NCBI GenBank assembly: GCA_946902985.2
Contig: OX336392.1
Span: forward strand, 20,806,716 to 20,870,715
Direction: 5' to 3'
Length of the DNA stretch: 64,000 nucleotides
DNA from: Meconema thalassinum
Lineage: Eukaryota > Arthropoda > Insecta > Orthoptera > Tettigoniidae
This document shows, one piece after another, positions 45,149 through 56,990 of the stretch. Within the stretch, counting starts at the first letter, position 1. Every line of letters begins with the position of its first letter. The notes beneath the pieces are model-generated. The model worked only from the letters and a program-made list of their open reading frames with translations, did not search any database and had not been told where the DNA came from. A program made the translations under genes and the position numbers.

Positions 45149-45999
45149 AGCGGCTTCTGTGGCGTAGTTGTTTGCATGCTGAGCTTCTATGCCCAAGATA
45201 GCGGGTTCAAACCCGGCCGAAGCCGTCGGATTTTTAAGAGCGTTAAAAATCCCTCAGTATGCCTTCCTTCGGAGGGGAAGTAAAGCCGGCGGTCCCATGT
45301 CATAGATTTATGGCATATTAAAGAACCTTCCACTAATTACACCTGTGTGATGCTAAATTGTATAGGAATGTAAACAACGCTCTTAGGTTTCTACTTTCGT
45401 TGCCAAGAGCCCACTGCGGTGGCGTCTAGTGGCTAAGTTCTGAACTAGGCTTAATAGTCGTTGACGATGGCGTTTGGCGGCTAAAGTAGGAACTATTTGA
45501 CAAATTCAAAGTTGCAATCCTTACATGAATTTAAAAAAATATACACACTAATACAGCCATCACAATTAACACCGGTTATCAGATATTCTAGAGCCTCCGT
45601 GGCTTAGGCGGCAGCACGCCGGCCTCTCACCGCTGGATCCGTGGTTCAAATCCCGGTCACTCCATGTGAGATCTGTGCTGGACAAAACGGAGGCAGACAG
45701 GTTTTTCTCCGGGTACTCCGGTTTTCCCTGTCAAAATTTCATTCCAGCAACACTCTCCACTATCATTTCATTTCATCTGTCATTCATTTAATCATTGCCC
45801 CAGAGGAGTGCGTCAGGCCTCGGCAGCCGGCACAGTTAATATCCTCGCCGCTAGATGGGGGCTTCATTCATTCCATTCCTGACCCGGTCGGAGACTGGAA
45901 GCAGGCTGTGGATTTTCATTATCAGATATTCTACACACATCCAAAGTACACGGGGCTACATGACCGCGTTGTCGCAGCCCCTAAACTGAGGAACCAACC
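45149..45999 (+). mobile_element. tRNA-derived SINE (SINE-A), interrupted by SINE-B
   Basis: Flanked by an 11-bp duplication GTGATTTAATA (45138-45148 and 46000-46010). The head is tRNA-like, with GTGGCGTAGTTGTTTGCATG and the B box GGGTTCAAACCC (about 45202), followed by a tRNA-unrelated body. Without the nested SINE-B and its extra duplication it is about 508 bp. Confidence 0.78.
45591..45918 (+). mobile_element. tRNA-derived SINE (SINE-B), nested in SINE-A
   Basis: 328 bp between two copies of the 15-bp TTATCAGATATTCTA (45576-45590 and 45919-45933). The head has CCTCCGTGGCTTAGGCGGC (A-box-like) and GTGGTTCAAATCCC (B box). The body contains GTGCTGGACAAAACGGAGGC and TCGCCGCTAGATGGGGGC. A full-length copy with an exact duplication suggests a fairly recent insertion. 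The 120-codon frame across it is fortuitous. Confidence 0.88.
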
Positions 46000-46987
46000 G
46001 TGATTTAATAGTTGAATGACGATAGTTTTGTCTCTCAGAACCTGGACCATATGAATTGAACATGAATTTAATTTGACATTTTCCTTATTATTAATATTCA
46101 GTACTGTACAGTACACTATTATTACCTTTTCATGAATTGATTGCCGGCGGTGGAGATGGGAACTATTCTTTATGTACTTGTGTCACACGTCAAGCTGCTT
46201 CGTCGACAGGTACTGTTACGAGAGTAGGATATGACTCAGCTCAAGTACCCTCAGTCATCGTTTAACTGCTATGGTGACATGAGCTCCTGTGACGCTTATC
46301 TGACGCTATGCAGCTTGACCTACGTGCAGACTGCACTCTGTCATCGCTGTGTCCTCCGCTTCGCCCCACGGGGCTCATGCTACAGTAAACATTAACGCTG
46401 GCACAACCACGCTCAGCGGCAATCGAATATTGAATGGGTAATATTAGTTGTATTCTGTTCCTATTTATTCTTACTGGCCAATAATCTTTGTGCTAATAAA
46501 GCACAAAAATGATACGATTTTTTATTTTATAACCTAAATTTAGTTAATTTTCATTCAAAATATTAATTTCTTAGTAAAGCTTACGCAGTTTTTACAATCT
46601 CTTCCCAACTTCAGATTTATTAGGGCTTTTTGGTATCAAAACCTCCCATATCCAAATCTTTGTAACAAACCCCGACAAATCCGAATTATTGCTTTATATT
46701 TTTCTAAATAAATTGTTAACTATTCCGGGGATCAGCTTCGTACTTCGTCACTGTTCTTAAAAATAATTAATTCATTTTTTAGTGAAAAAAGTATTTCTTT
46801 TTAGGTATTGGTTTGTTTGTGGCAGTTTTTGCCACTTTGCCATAAAAGTGAAAGAATGGATTTGGAGGGTTTTGATACTAGGCACCTCATTTGGTGATGT
46901 TGAGAATCGAGCAGTTTGATTGGTTGGATCTCGTGGTTGAACCCAGGTAAACCAGTGATTGTGGAAGGGGATGATGACGGTTACTTA

Positions 46988-47227
46988 CAAGGGAACGGAT
47001 CGCGGTGTAAAATTCTGATCTGGTTGAAATTTAGTACACAATAATCCTACAAAGTTGTAGAATGACGTAGTGAAAACCGCATGGGCCGATTTCAATTTTG
47101 AACGCCGAAAATCTGCCGGACGACGGCGTGAGCGAGGAGGTGAGAAGAGGTAAAGCTGACCTTGAATCCTAGCAGCACGCGATGGCTCCCGGCCACTAGG
47201 CAGCAACCTGCCGTGCTGCAATGCATT
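46988..47227 (+). repeat. Left terminal inverted repeat of the DDE transposon
   Basis: It pairs with 49245-49497 and includes GCAGCAACCTGCCGTGCTGC near its inner end. The frames of 60-100 codons in both repeats are the same sequence read twice and are not genes. Confidence 0.9.
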
Positions 47228-47345
47228 CCAACCTTAAACGTTCCCCCTCACTCTTCTACCCTCTCGATTAGAGTATAAAATGCAACATAATGTGATGTTT
47301 TGCACTTGGCCATACTGTAAATAAATAAAACAACTTTTTTTCTGT

Positions 47346-48800
47346 TTAATCTTTGTAATCTTTGCAATAGTGAATGCTTACAAAAAAGTGGTCAATACAA
47401 AGAGATTGCTTGCACCACGCGCACCTTGCAACACTTTCTTTTACACACATATCGCAAGCATTTTGGATAGCATCATCCTTGAAACAAAATTGAACGGGGT
47501 TCGCAAAGTAAGCGGGCTGTGTTTCAACATAACCGGATTTGTACCAACTATACTTCCACATGTTACGAAACCGCGGAGAAGATAGTTGGTAGTGGGTCAA
47601 TGATTGGGTTTTTAAAATATTGTTGCGCAAATGAATGTTACTGTTGAAATTGTAAAATACAATTAGGTCATAAAAATAACGAGCAAATTGTTTCCATATC
47701 CGGAAACCAAGCACATCTAACGGCTGAATAATTCTAGTAGTTCTCTGGGGAATAGTTTTAACAGTGATAGTTTTGTTGGCGGGTTTTGCAGCTAATATAT
47801 TTGCTTCACTTTGTGCTGTCCACGAATCCAAGAGTAAAACACTGTCGTCAGGTACAGTATGAAAACAAACATCTTGTAACCACTGTTGAAGTAACTTTTT
47901 AGTTAACTTTCCGGACGGGGACGGCAATACAAATAAATTATCTGCTGTAAACCAAGTTCTTTTAACAATAGGGCCAAATTCACCGTCCTTTTCTTTTAAC
48001 ACACCTAACAGTTTAGGTAACAGTTCTCCATCGGCAGATATTATAGGCTGAATTGTATAGCTGTGTGTTAATGAGTTCAACGATTGCGCTTCTGCGAAAA
48101 TTCTTTTGTCTCCCTTTACATGTAGCGTATGTCCTGCATGGAACTCTTCGTTAAACCCGCATTGATCTGTGTTAAAAGCACACTTTGGGGAGTGAGTGTT
48201 TATTAATTCGGATACCTCTCCTACAAAAATTGTTGCGTTGGTCGCAAGGTCAAGCTGATCGGCTGTGTAACTTTTGGTTACAAATTTTGTAACTTTTCGG
48301 GAACCAATATTGCATTTATTTTTAAACTTGCGAACCCAGAAAGTTGAGGCGCGGAAGGTATCGTCATGAACACGCCGAGCATTCTTCAGGGCCCATTTCC
48401 TAATGTGTACGTCATGGGCGTTTTTGTTGTTATTCAGCCTCGCCTTTTTAAAATCTTCAAATGTTTCTTTAATGATAAATTTCAGTTTTTCATCCTTTGT
48501 ACCGCCTGATTCAACTTGTAGCTTCCATCTAGAAAGGTCCGACTGGTGCCGTAGATTTTTAAATTTGTGCTGAATGACTTTAAATGACCTTTTTTTCCTC
48601 CTTTGTTCATCCAATAATCAACCACCTTTTTTTTTAATATGTGACAGTTATTGCAGGTGTTGTGGTAGCATCTTTTTCACTGTCAGTGTCGGATATTGCA
48701 AATTCATCGTCTTGAATAACATTGTTATTGTCAGGCAAAACTAACGTATCCTCATGTTCAATGGTGACCTGTACATCACCAACCCTTTCTGCAATAAGGC
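47346..48800 (-). pseudogene. Pogo-like DDE transposase
   Basis: The main frame, 48614-47346 (422 codons), begins MDEQRRKKRSFKV with a helix-turn-helix region (residues 1-110), then the DDE catalytic region: FNTDQCGFNEE near 147, VLLLDSWTAQ near 262 and IIQPLDVLGFRIW near 300. A C-terminal cysteine cluster follows (CDMCVKESVARCAWCKQSLC, near 395). An acidic segment lies just upstream in another frame (to a likely splice acceptor CAG at 48801-48803), with an A9 run near 48627-48635 between the frames. More exon-like pieces at about 48880-49050 end in GTAAGT-type sites, suggesting an interrupted gene. It would cut and paste the element. The frame break, if real, inactivates it. Confidence 0.8.
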
Positions 48801-49244
48801 CTGTAAACAAGGATCATGAATCAGTCTTGGTGCATGTCTGCCTTCGCCATGAGAAAATGTAAACAAAGTTTTTACTTACGGTACAGTTAAACCCAATTCT
48901 CTTTCACCAGGTGTTATTTGGCTTTCACAGCGATCACTTTCAGCAAAGCAGCTTTGTAGACAAACTACCACATTCCAAGGATTAAAATTTGGAAGGTGTT
49001 CCAATTGAACATCGTCGTCGTACTTTCTGACATTTGTAAATATTCTGACTGTAAAGTAAAGGATTTAACATTAATTGCTGTCTGTGCCAGTAAAATTAAA
49101 CAGACACAATAAAATTGTCATACTTACATGGCTAGATGATGGAACGATTTGGGACCTGTTCATCCGAAACACAGCTCTTGTTTTGCATAGCCCTACTGAA
49201 CTGATAAGGAAGTGACAGGTTGAGGGGGAAGGTGGAAGTTGGGG

Positions 49245-49497
49245 AATGCAACGCAGCACGGCAGGTTGCTGCCTGGTGGCCGGGAACCATCGCGTGCTGC
49301 TAGGATTGAAGGTCAGCTTTACCTCTTCTCACCTCCTCGCTCATGCCGTCGTCCGGCAGATTTTCGGCGTTCAATATTGGCGTTCAAAATTGAAATCGGC
49401 CCATGCGGTTTTCACCTCGTCATTCTACAACTTTGTAGGATTATTGTGTACTAAATTTCAACCCGATCAGAATTTTACACCGCGATCCGTTCCCTTG
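49245..49497 (-). repeat. Right terminal inverted repeat of the DDE transposon
   Basis: Inverse complement of 46988-47227 with scattered substitutions. A ~13-bp longer segment (GGCGTTCAATATTGGCGTTC) reflects a small local duplication. Confidence 0.9.
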
Positions 49498-50463
49498 TTA
49501 GATTTTGTGGAGGCAAGTGGAAGACACTCAACTTTAGGATCCCATGGGGATTAGACTCAATTTTGGAACCGCGGGGCGGTGTAGTCTCAGTTTTCAGACC
49601 GCGTGTAAGCGAAAATTATTCTTCGGTACTCTATGGGAGTAGGACTTGTCTTTTTTGGTTTTGTGTGTTGAGGAAGAGGTATTACAGTATAACACTAGTC
49701 GTGTTCTTGATACAATAACCAAGTTGCTGGCTATAAGTTCTTGATTGAATGATGAGCCTAGTCTTAAGTATATCGCCAAGATTACTTATTTCGAACAGCA
49801 CGAATTATTGTGATCTGATATCTGTACATCTGCATTTCAACTATAGCGGCAAAGTAGTCGTCCAGGAATGCTAGATATATATGCTATGCATTATTAAATT
49901 CACGAGCGGAGTTAATGCGACGATTCAAAATGGATTCCAAGCATTTGTATGGTATTAGATCCACGACGCAAATTAAATCGTTGGATGCTGGTTACAAAAG
50001 TAACAAACATAATAGTAATCATAAAAGTAGAAATGGCGTGTGAAGCAAAATTAATTGTGCTGCGAGTAAATAGGGCTAATTCTTTGGGAGCACTGACCCC
50101 CGAATTAGTAGAGTTAGGTCACCACTGCTGAAGCCAACATCAGTAAGTACCGGTCAACTTTATTCCTCAGGGTCATCTATATCATGTCATATGTGTATCT
50201 GTGTAAATACGATAGGGAGTGCAATTATTCTGTACGAGGAGGATCCTCCGAAATGTGTGTTTTATGTCTGGTATAACAATATATTATCAATGTTACCAGA
50301 AACTGAAGGGTTTTATTCATTAGGTAACTTAGGAGTAGTTAGTTGTGAATGTCTATTGCTGTTGGTATTATCGTACAGGTGTTTAACCCCCACGCACCCC
50401 GTACATATAAAAGTAGTGAGAACCTGGTATATTACAATTGGTCGCCCAAAAGGGGCTTGGTAT
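49498..50463. other. Non-coding stretch between transposons
   Basis: No recognisable gene. Near 49525-49605 three similar words, ACTCAACTTTAGGATCCCA, ACTCAATTTTGGAACCGC and TCTCAGTTTTCAGACCGC, recur about 40 bp apart. The stretch ends at GGTAT, directly before the Gypsy-3 LTR. Confidence 0.5.
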
Positions 50464-53158
50464 TGAACCCTTTAGTATTGCAGTGTTTATATGCAAGAAT
50501 CTTGATCAAGGGGTCGCGCTCAGTTCATAGTGTGATGTTTAGGTTCGCCAAACAACATGCTCTACTGAGGTAAGGGTCATAGGATTAAAACTATAATTAA
50601 GAAAGAAAGTGACAAGACGTAAAATAATAACATAATTTAATGACTATTAGCGCAAATGAAATGAATATAGACAACAACAAAAATAAATTTCCTCCCTGAA
50701 TCTTCCCATGACAGAAATATTTATCAAAGTTTGGTGGAGTCAGACGGATCTCCCCCTTATAAAAAATGTGGATCCAAGTTCCACTAACTTGCATTAGATT
50801 TTATGTACGCGTAATGACTAACTACGAGGAATGAGTACTAGGATGACTGTTCGTTTACATCGGGTAATAGCCACGACGCTTACGAACAATCATCTCGTAA
50901 ATCAACGTTTACGGATATGGGACACAACACTAATAAAAACCATTAAAAATTAATGCTGACACACAATCTAAAATTAATATTAACAGGAATCTCCCTCGAG
51001 ACCCTCCTTCAATGCAATGACGCATCTGACAAAATGAGCTGCCAACCCGGCCAATTGCTCAATACACAAACAAGGAAAAGACAGCATCGCACGTGACTAC
51101 ACGGGTCACTACTGCAGAACATAACATGGAATGTAACCAACAACAACAAAAGCCTCACCGGCTCAGATTACGTTATATGAACAAAAATGCACGTTAAGCT
51201 AACACTTCGGAGATCATAGTGATTCGTAGGCAACTCCCATTTATTTAAACAATTTTTACCATTGATCAGTTCTTATTCTGTATTCCAAGTAATTATACGG
51301 AGCCAACAAGCACTCCCCTAATGACCTTGATGCAATCCTTTCAGCCCACCTTGTGAAACAACTTCCCCCTTCCTCACTCTGTCATCGTCCAGCCCAGTGT
51401 GTAAAAATAACATGACCAACTGACCGTTATCTCGTAGAATCAACAGCAACAAATCTCAACCACATAAACATATGGTAAGACCTTAATCGATATAGCCACA
51501 TATGTCCTCGCAAGGTAACCATATGGACTTGGCACCAAGCTGACAGAAATCAGTCTACGCTGAAATTCCCGCTTGTAATGACCAATAAAATACACACACA
51601 CACACTGCTGGGAATGACATAACATTTTCACACAGGTCGGCTGAATCAGATCCTCACAAACTATTAAAAAAAATTAAAACCTACGAGAGAGCTGACTGCT
51701 CCTCGCCACAATTCACATTGCTCCAACGGCAATAAACTCACTGAATCTGATCAATAATAAACATTACAAGATTAATTTACCCTCCAATCTACTGCATGAT
51801 TATACTAATTCAGTCCTACTTCTGAAACACAACATATCTCCGAGAGATGCTTCTTAATCGCACTACGTAAACATATGCGAACACGGTCGTCCACATAGCT
51901 ACGTTAATTAAAACAAACAAACAAGAACTTACGACTGATAAAAATATGTGCGAGCTGTTTCCATGCAAAAGGTGTGTCAGACCAAAACTAAATACACTAC
52001 GTTAATCAACACAAGCAAGATATTTACAAAACAAAATATGTCCCATATACCATAAGTTAATTTGTCAGATAATAAGAATATTATTCATGTACTCATCCTC
52101 AGCCAGTCACCGTCAACGAACATCTGCAGCCATTTCCCTACTTAATGCCGCTTAGCTCGTCTCCCACATCTCGATGGAGTGTTGACAGTTCCAAACTTCT
52201 TCCAGGATATGCGATGTCATCTCTCGTGCTGATGCAAAAAGTTATAGATTAATTCACACTCGATATCTGTTTACTAAATTCGCCGTGTTAGGTACTTAAT
52301 TCCCCAGAACAGACTGTTGGCGAATTGTCGATGATACTGTCCCTACTAAAATAGTACAGTGACTATCTATCACACTGAATTTAACACATTTGTATTAATA
52401 AAAATCTGTGTCCTCATGACACGCAAAGTACAAGTGCCTACGTCCTTAGACGCACAAAAATGTAATAATAACCTCCGTCCTCAGATGCACAAAAGTAATA
52501 GTCATGTCTTGGCTCTTCACGCCACTTATAAATGAACTGGCCCAAGGTATCGATAGAGGGGGAAATTATATACAAATTTCTCAAAATAATAGTGGTACAG
52601 GAATGAAACAAATATCACTGAACTCGTAAAATTGCGCAGGTCAAGAATATGCCCATTAATCCTAGAATCGATCGTAGAGATGTTTTCTAGCCGAACTCCC
52701 ACGTTAATGCTAGCTGTCGCGTGCCCAAGCTAGACTTGGCGAGTTTGTAAGCATTCATCTCTCATTGGTTCCACATTTTCAATAACTTGGCGGTTTTTAT
52801 CAGACCTTGGCCTCGTAGGAGTGTCCAGTATTATCCTCAGCCACTCACGTTACTGCATTATATTTTTTCTAGGCGCGAATATTACAATGAACATACTATA
52901 AGCGTGTCTCACCACGCGTCCCTTCTATTTTGAGGTAGCCACCACCTGTCCTTCTGACACATAGCTAGGGTCTTTCTTTTCACAATGCTAAAGTATTTAG
53001 CCTTTTGTCATACTGCTGCAGGTATGTTCCCACTGTCTCCAACAAATGCTTGAAGTTTCCTCATCTTCGTCTGGCTATTTCATGACGGTGGTGGAAATAT
53101 TAATTAATTGAAGAAATAAAACATCGAATCATTTATCCATCAGAGGATAAAGGGTTCA
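50464..53158 (-). repeat. Gypsy-3 LTR, left copy (2695 bp)
   Basis: It starts TGAACCC at 50464 and ends GGGTTCA at 53158, a perfect 7-bp inverted terminus. It is matched along its length by 60023-62747. On the minus strand GAGTGGAGGAGTTG lies directly before it and is a fair polypurine tract. It contains a short (CA)n. All small frames inside are judged non-coding. Confidence 0.88.
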
Positions 53159-53474
53159 CAACTCCTCCACTCACAAAATTTCGAACTTAGGATAAAGTCG
53201 ACAATTTTTAAAAGACTTCCGTAGGCCAATTTGTTTTATTTCAGAATCACCCCTTTTCTATTACTTGGTCTAGCCGCTCCTGTCTTGAATGGCATTTACT
53301 CGTTTTTTATCCTGCTTGGACCTCACTCTTTCAGCTGCTTGTGTGACGCGCTGATGCCTTAGGCAACACTCTGCCCGTCTCGTTAATGTTTGTCAACACC
53401 ATCTCAACTTCCTTCTTCACGTGCCGTACTCAACTGCGCCCCGTCCACTTGGTTGATATAGGACGTCCATATAT
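53159..53474. other. Gypsy-3 3' untranslated region and polypurine tract
   Basis: About 316 bp between the pol stop and the LTR, duplicated at 62748-63062. The polypurine-like run is at 53159-53174 (minus strand). Confidence 0.65.
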
Positions 53475-56400
53475 TCAAACTGCATCATTATTTCGGCTCT
53501 CCCATGGTTCGCTTCTTCGATACTTTTTTAAGTTGGCTGCATTGTAGACCGACATTGTTCCTGTGCTTAACTCTTTCACTTTGTAAGCATTATTTCCTAG
53601 GTTTCTTACAATAGAATAGGGTCCTATGAACTTTTCACAGAATTTGCTGAAGATCTTCTTCTCTGGATCCGATGTAGCGGGTCGTTTCACCAAAACGAGC
53701 TGGTTGATTTCTAGATCACGGTGAAATCTCTTATTTCTCAATCGCCGTAATCTGCGATCTGCTTGTTTTCTCATGTAGGCTCTCGTTCTCTCTATTCGCA
53801 GGTCAGGTGCTATCATGGCATCTTTTGGGCAGTTAATGATGCTTTTCCACGTTCTCACTGGATACTCGTTTTTGTGTAAGACCATAGGGATCTGTCCTGT
53901 TGACTCGTGCCTGGTAGAATTCATGCATGTCTCTACATCCTTAATTTTATCCACCCACTTATGATATTCTTTGGGAATGAAGATTCTCAAGTATGATGTT
54001 ACACATTTTATTGCTCTCTCACTTGGATTAGCTTGGGCATGTCGGATACTGCTTAAAACGTGTTTTATACCCATGTCCTCCATACCTTTCTTGAATTCGG
54101 CGCTTGTAAAATAGCTGCCGTGGTCTGACAATATAAATTCTGGTTTTCCAAGGATTGGAATAACTCTATTTCGAATACGACTGAGTACTTGTTTCGATGT
54201 GGTTTTCTGAATGGGGCATAATACGACAAACTTAGAAAACACATCAATGCACACTAGCAAGTGACGGCAACCTCGTCTACCTTTCGGGATTGGGCCGAAA
54301 CAGTCTAGGGCCAGTAGCTCGCAGGGTTTCTGAGGTAGCAATGGTCTAGGATACTGCCTCATTAAATAGTTATTGGGCTTTGTCCTCTGACAAGGATCAC
54401 AAGTCGTAATGACGTCACATATAGTTGTTCTCATACGTGGCCATGTAAATGTCTCTCCTATCGTCGCTTCGCACTTGTCTACTCCGACGTGTCCGTAACT
54501 TTCGTGAGTATGCCATGTCAATCCTCGCTGTAAAGATGCAGGTACTAGTATGCGTAACTTGGTGTGGTCATTATCTACCCATTTGTGCAGCAATTTGTTG
54601 ACATAAACATATCTTCCTTCTTTGGCTTTCGCTTCTCGAAATGCAGGTGTTCCTGTAGGTAGTTGCTTTCTGAAGTATTGAATTAATAGCATCATCCATG
54701 GTTCCGCTTCCTGTTCTCGCTGTATCTCACGTAACTCCTCCAAGAATTCCCGGTCCTTCGGTGTTAACTCCAAGTGTTGTACCATCGCTGTTTCTTCATC
54801 ATCAGGCTCTGGGTTCCTGCTGAATGCATCCGGAATCACGTTCATCTTCCCTGGTCAATGTTCAATCTCAATGCTAAACTGCTGAATATATATAGACCAA
54901 CGTATCACACGTTCGCTTGCCATCGACGTCTTAAACAAGAATGTTAGTGCCTTGTGATCAGTCCTGACATCAATGGGGTATCCATAAATTATTCGTTTCC
55001 ATTGTTGAAGCGCATGAAGGATGGCCAACAGCTCTAGCTCCGTTACAGTATAACTGCGCTCGTGCTTACGCAATTTTCGGCTGACAAATGCCAAATATGT
55101 TTTATGTTGCAGGTTAGCTGGATCTTCTTGGTAGAGCATGGCACCTATACCAATTAGTGAAGCATCCGCTTGGATTATAAATTTGTGCTTGAAATCTGGA
55201 TATCCTAACTTAATGCAGTTTTCCAGTAGCTGTTTTGTTGCTTGGAACGCCTTCTCACATTCCGCATTCCATAACCATTTATTCTTCTTTTTTAGCATTT
55301 CCTGCATTGGAGCTACAGTCTCCGTGTAACCTGGACAGTTTTCTTTAAAGAATCTCGTTACGCCTAAGAAAGCCCGAATGTGCTTGACTCTCGTTGGTGT
55401 AGGGAAATTCTTTATCGCTTCGATCTTAGCTGGGTTTGGCTTCACTCCCTCCTTGTCAATGATGTGACCGAAATACAAGATCTCGCTCTTGAAGAAATGC
55501 GATTTCTTCAGGTTTACTTTGAAATTTGATGCATTAAGGTTGCCTAATACTTTATCTGAATTTCCCATGTGAATTTCAATGTTGTCGGATGCCAGCAGAA
55601 TGTCATCAATGTAGCGCACAGTCATCTCCTTAACTTCCTCGGTTAGATTCCGATCCAGGGCTCGGATTAAAGCACAGCCCGCTGTTTTGACTCCGAAGGG
55701 CATTCGGACGAAACAAAACGTTTGGTTATCGAATAAGAAGCCAGTTAGAAGCTGTGACTTCTCATCCAATTCAAGATGGTGGAAACTGGACGTCAAATCG
55801 ACTGATGAATAAATGCTCTTGTTTTTAAAGCCTTTTAGTACGTCTCTGATAATTGGCGCTCTGTCATACTCAGGAAAAATGAGTCTCATGTTGAGATTTC
55901 TGGCATCTAAACAAAGTCTAATAGATCCATTTGGTTTTGTGACTGCCAAAATCGCATTTAGATAAGGTGTAGGTGTATTCCTTATCACTCCAGCTTGTAA
56001 CATCTCATCTATAATGACCTTGACTTGACCACGATATTTTTCCGGAATTGGGTACAATCTGCTTTTGAAAGGTGACCAATCCTCGACTTGCATTGAATAT
56101 TTGAAATTTAATATTTTTCCAGGTACTGTGTCAAATACTGCTTTGTGCTTCCTTAAAATCTCTTCCAATTGTTTTCTATGTTCACCCCCAAGTTGAATGT
56201 CATTGAGCCGCTCCTGTAGTAACTCTTCAAATTGTGCATCAATGTCATCTCCTTCTGTTAATAAAGACCATATCTCCTGGGATTCACTCTCCTCATCTAG
56301 TTCCACAACAGCTCCTTCTATGAAGTTATCTTCTGCCTTTCGTATCTCCTCTTCCGTCTCTTCCATTATTGCGTCCAATGCCCAAGAATTTACATCTCTT

Positions 56401-56990
56401 CCGGTAGTGATTTCATCCATATGCAATCCCACATTCTTCAGTTGATCATACTCTCTAAAACTGACTGTATTCTTGTGCAAATCTATCACTGCTTGATAGT
56501 CACAAATGAAATTTGCACCAAGAATTACATTGTAATTCATATTTGCCATGATAATGAATGTTTGCCCAAAAGTGTGTTCCAATATGTTCAGTTCTAAGTA
56601 TGCCTGACGTTTACAAGTGACGGTGCGTTCAGGAATAACACCCCTCACTTTGAGTTGTGGTACGGGAATCACAGGAATATTCTGACTCCGTCCCAACTCT
56701 CGAACCAAGGCCTCCGATACCAAACTGATCTGCGACCCCGTATCCAATAAACATCTTATTTTAATTCCACCAATCCTCGCGTAAATAACAGGTAACTGCC
56801 TAATTTCATCGTTCCGTGGTTTCACCGTCTCCTCCAGGCAATCCTCTGGCAAAGCAATCCATTCTTGTATGTTCGCTACTATCCATCCCTCTTCAACTTC
56901 CGACTGTTGCGTTTGTAGACTGTCTCCTTTATCCAAATTTAGAATTTTTTTTAGCTCCGCTGCGACTCCCGTCATCATTTTGTCGCCCAC
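53475..56990 (-). pseudogene. pol: Gypsy-3 pol (protease-RT-RNase H-integrase), one internal stop
   Basis: The frame is open for about 1170 codons apart from one TGA at 54855-54857. This stands where Gypsy-1 has a cysteine codon (CPGKEN), so it is a single nonsense change. Domains: protease with CLLDTGSQISLV near residue 80; RT with SIRLCLDARNLN and YIDDILLAS near 460; RNase H beginning FIIQADASLIG near 620; integrase finger HESYGHVG ... CDPCQRTK; integrase core with LALDCFGP, ILSDHGSYF and the E of PSERAIK; basic C-terminus with RPATSDPEKKIFSKF and GPYSIVRNLGNNAYKV. It overlaps the gag frame by about 60 bp, so Pol would be made by frameshifting. Confidence 0.92.

Larger units (their letters stand above)
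44362..46889. mobile_element. Candidate element with short inverted ends and AAAACCCGCC motifs
   Basis: TGAGGCGCCTAGAATCAAAA (44362-44381), continuing ACCCGCCAGATCC, pairs imperfectly with the complement of GGATTTGGAGGGTTTTGATA (46858-46877) and CTAGGCACCTCA (46878-46889). Between them the motif CAAAACCCGCCACATCC recurs near 44380, 44473 and 44566 (93 bp apart), 45018 and 46635. A ~70-bp block with TTTATTAGGGCT is repeated at about 44990 and 46612. Two SINEs lie inside. No transposase frame is seen and no flanking duplication is clear. Confidence 0.4.
46988..49497 (-). mobile_element. DDE transposon with ~240-bp terminal inverted repeats
   Basis: The ends CAAGGGAACGGATCGCGG (46988) and its complement (ending 49497) head inverted repeats of about 240 bp (46988-47227 and about 49245-49497). 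The right repeat has a small internal GGCGTTCAA duplication. TTA flanks both sides (46985/46986-46987 reads T-TA, and 49498-49500 TTA), so the duplication is TTA or TA. The enclosed gene is a pogo-like DDE transposase on the minus strand. Confidence 0.85.

Noticed and set aside
45591..46003. A 120-codon frame through SINE-B
   Set aside because: It reads straight across the SINE promoter, body and target duplication, so it is chance.
46985..49554. Small proteins at both ends of the DDE transposon
   Set aside because: They are the same inverted repeat read twice.
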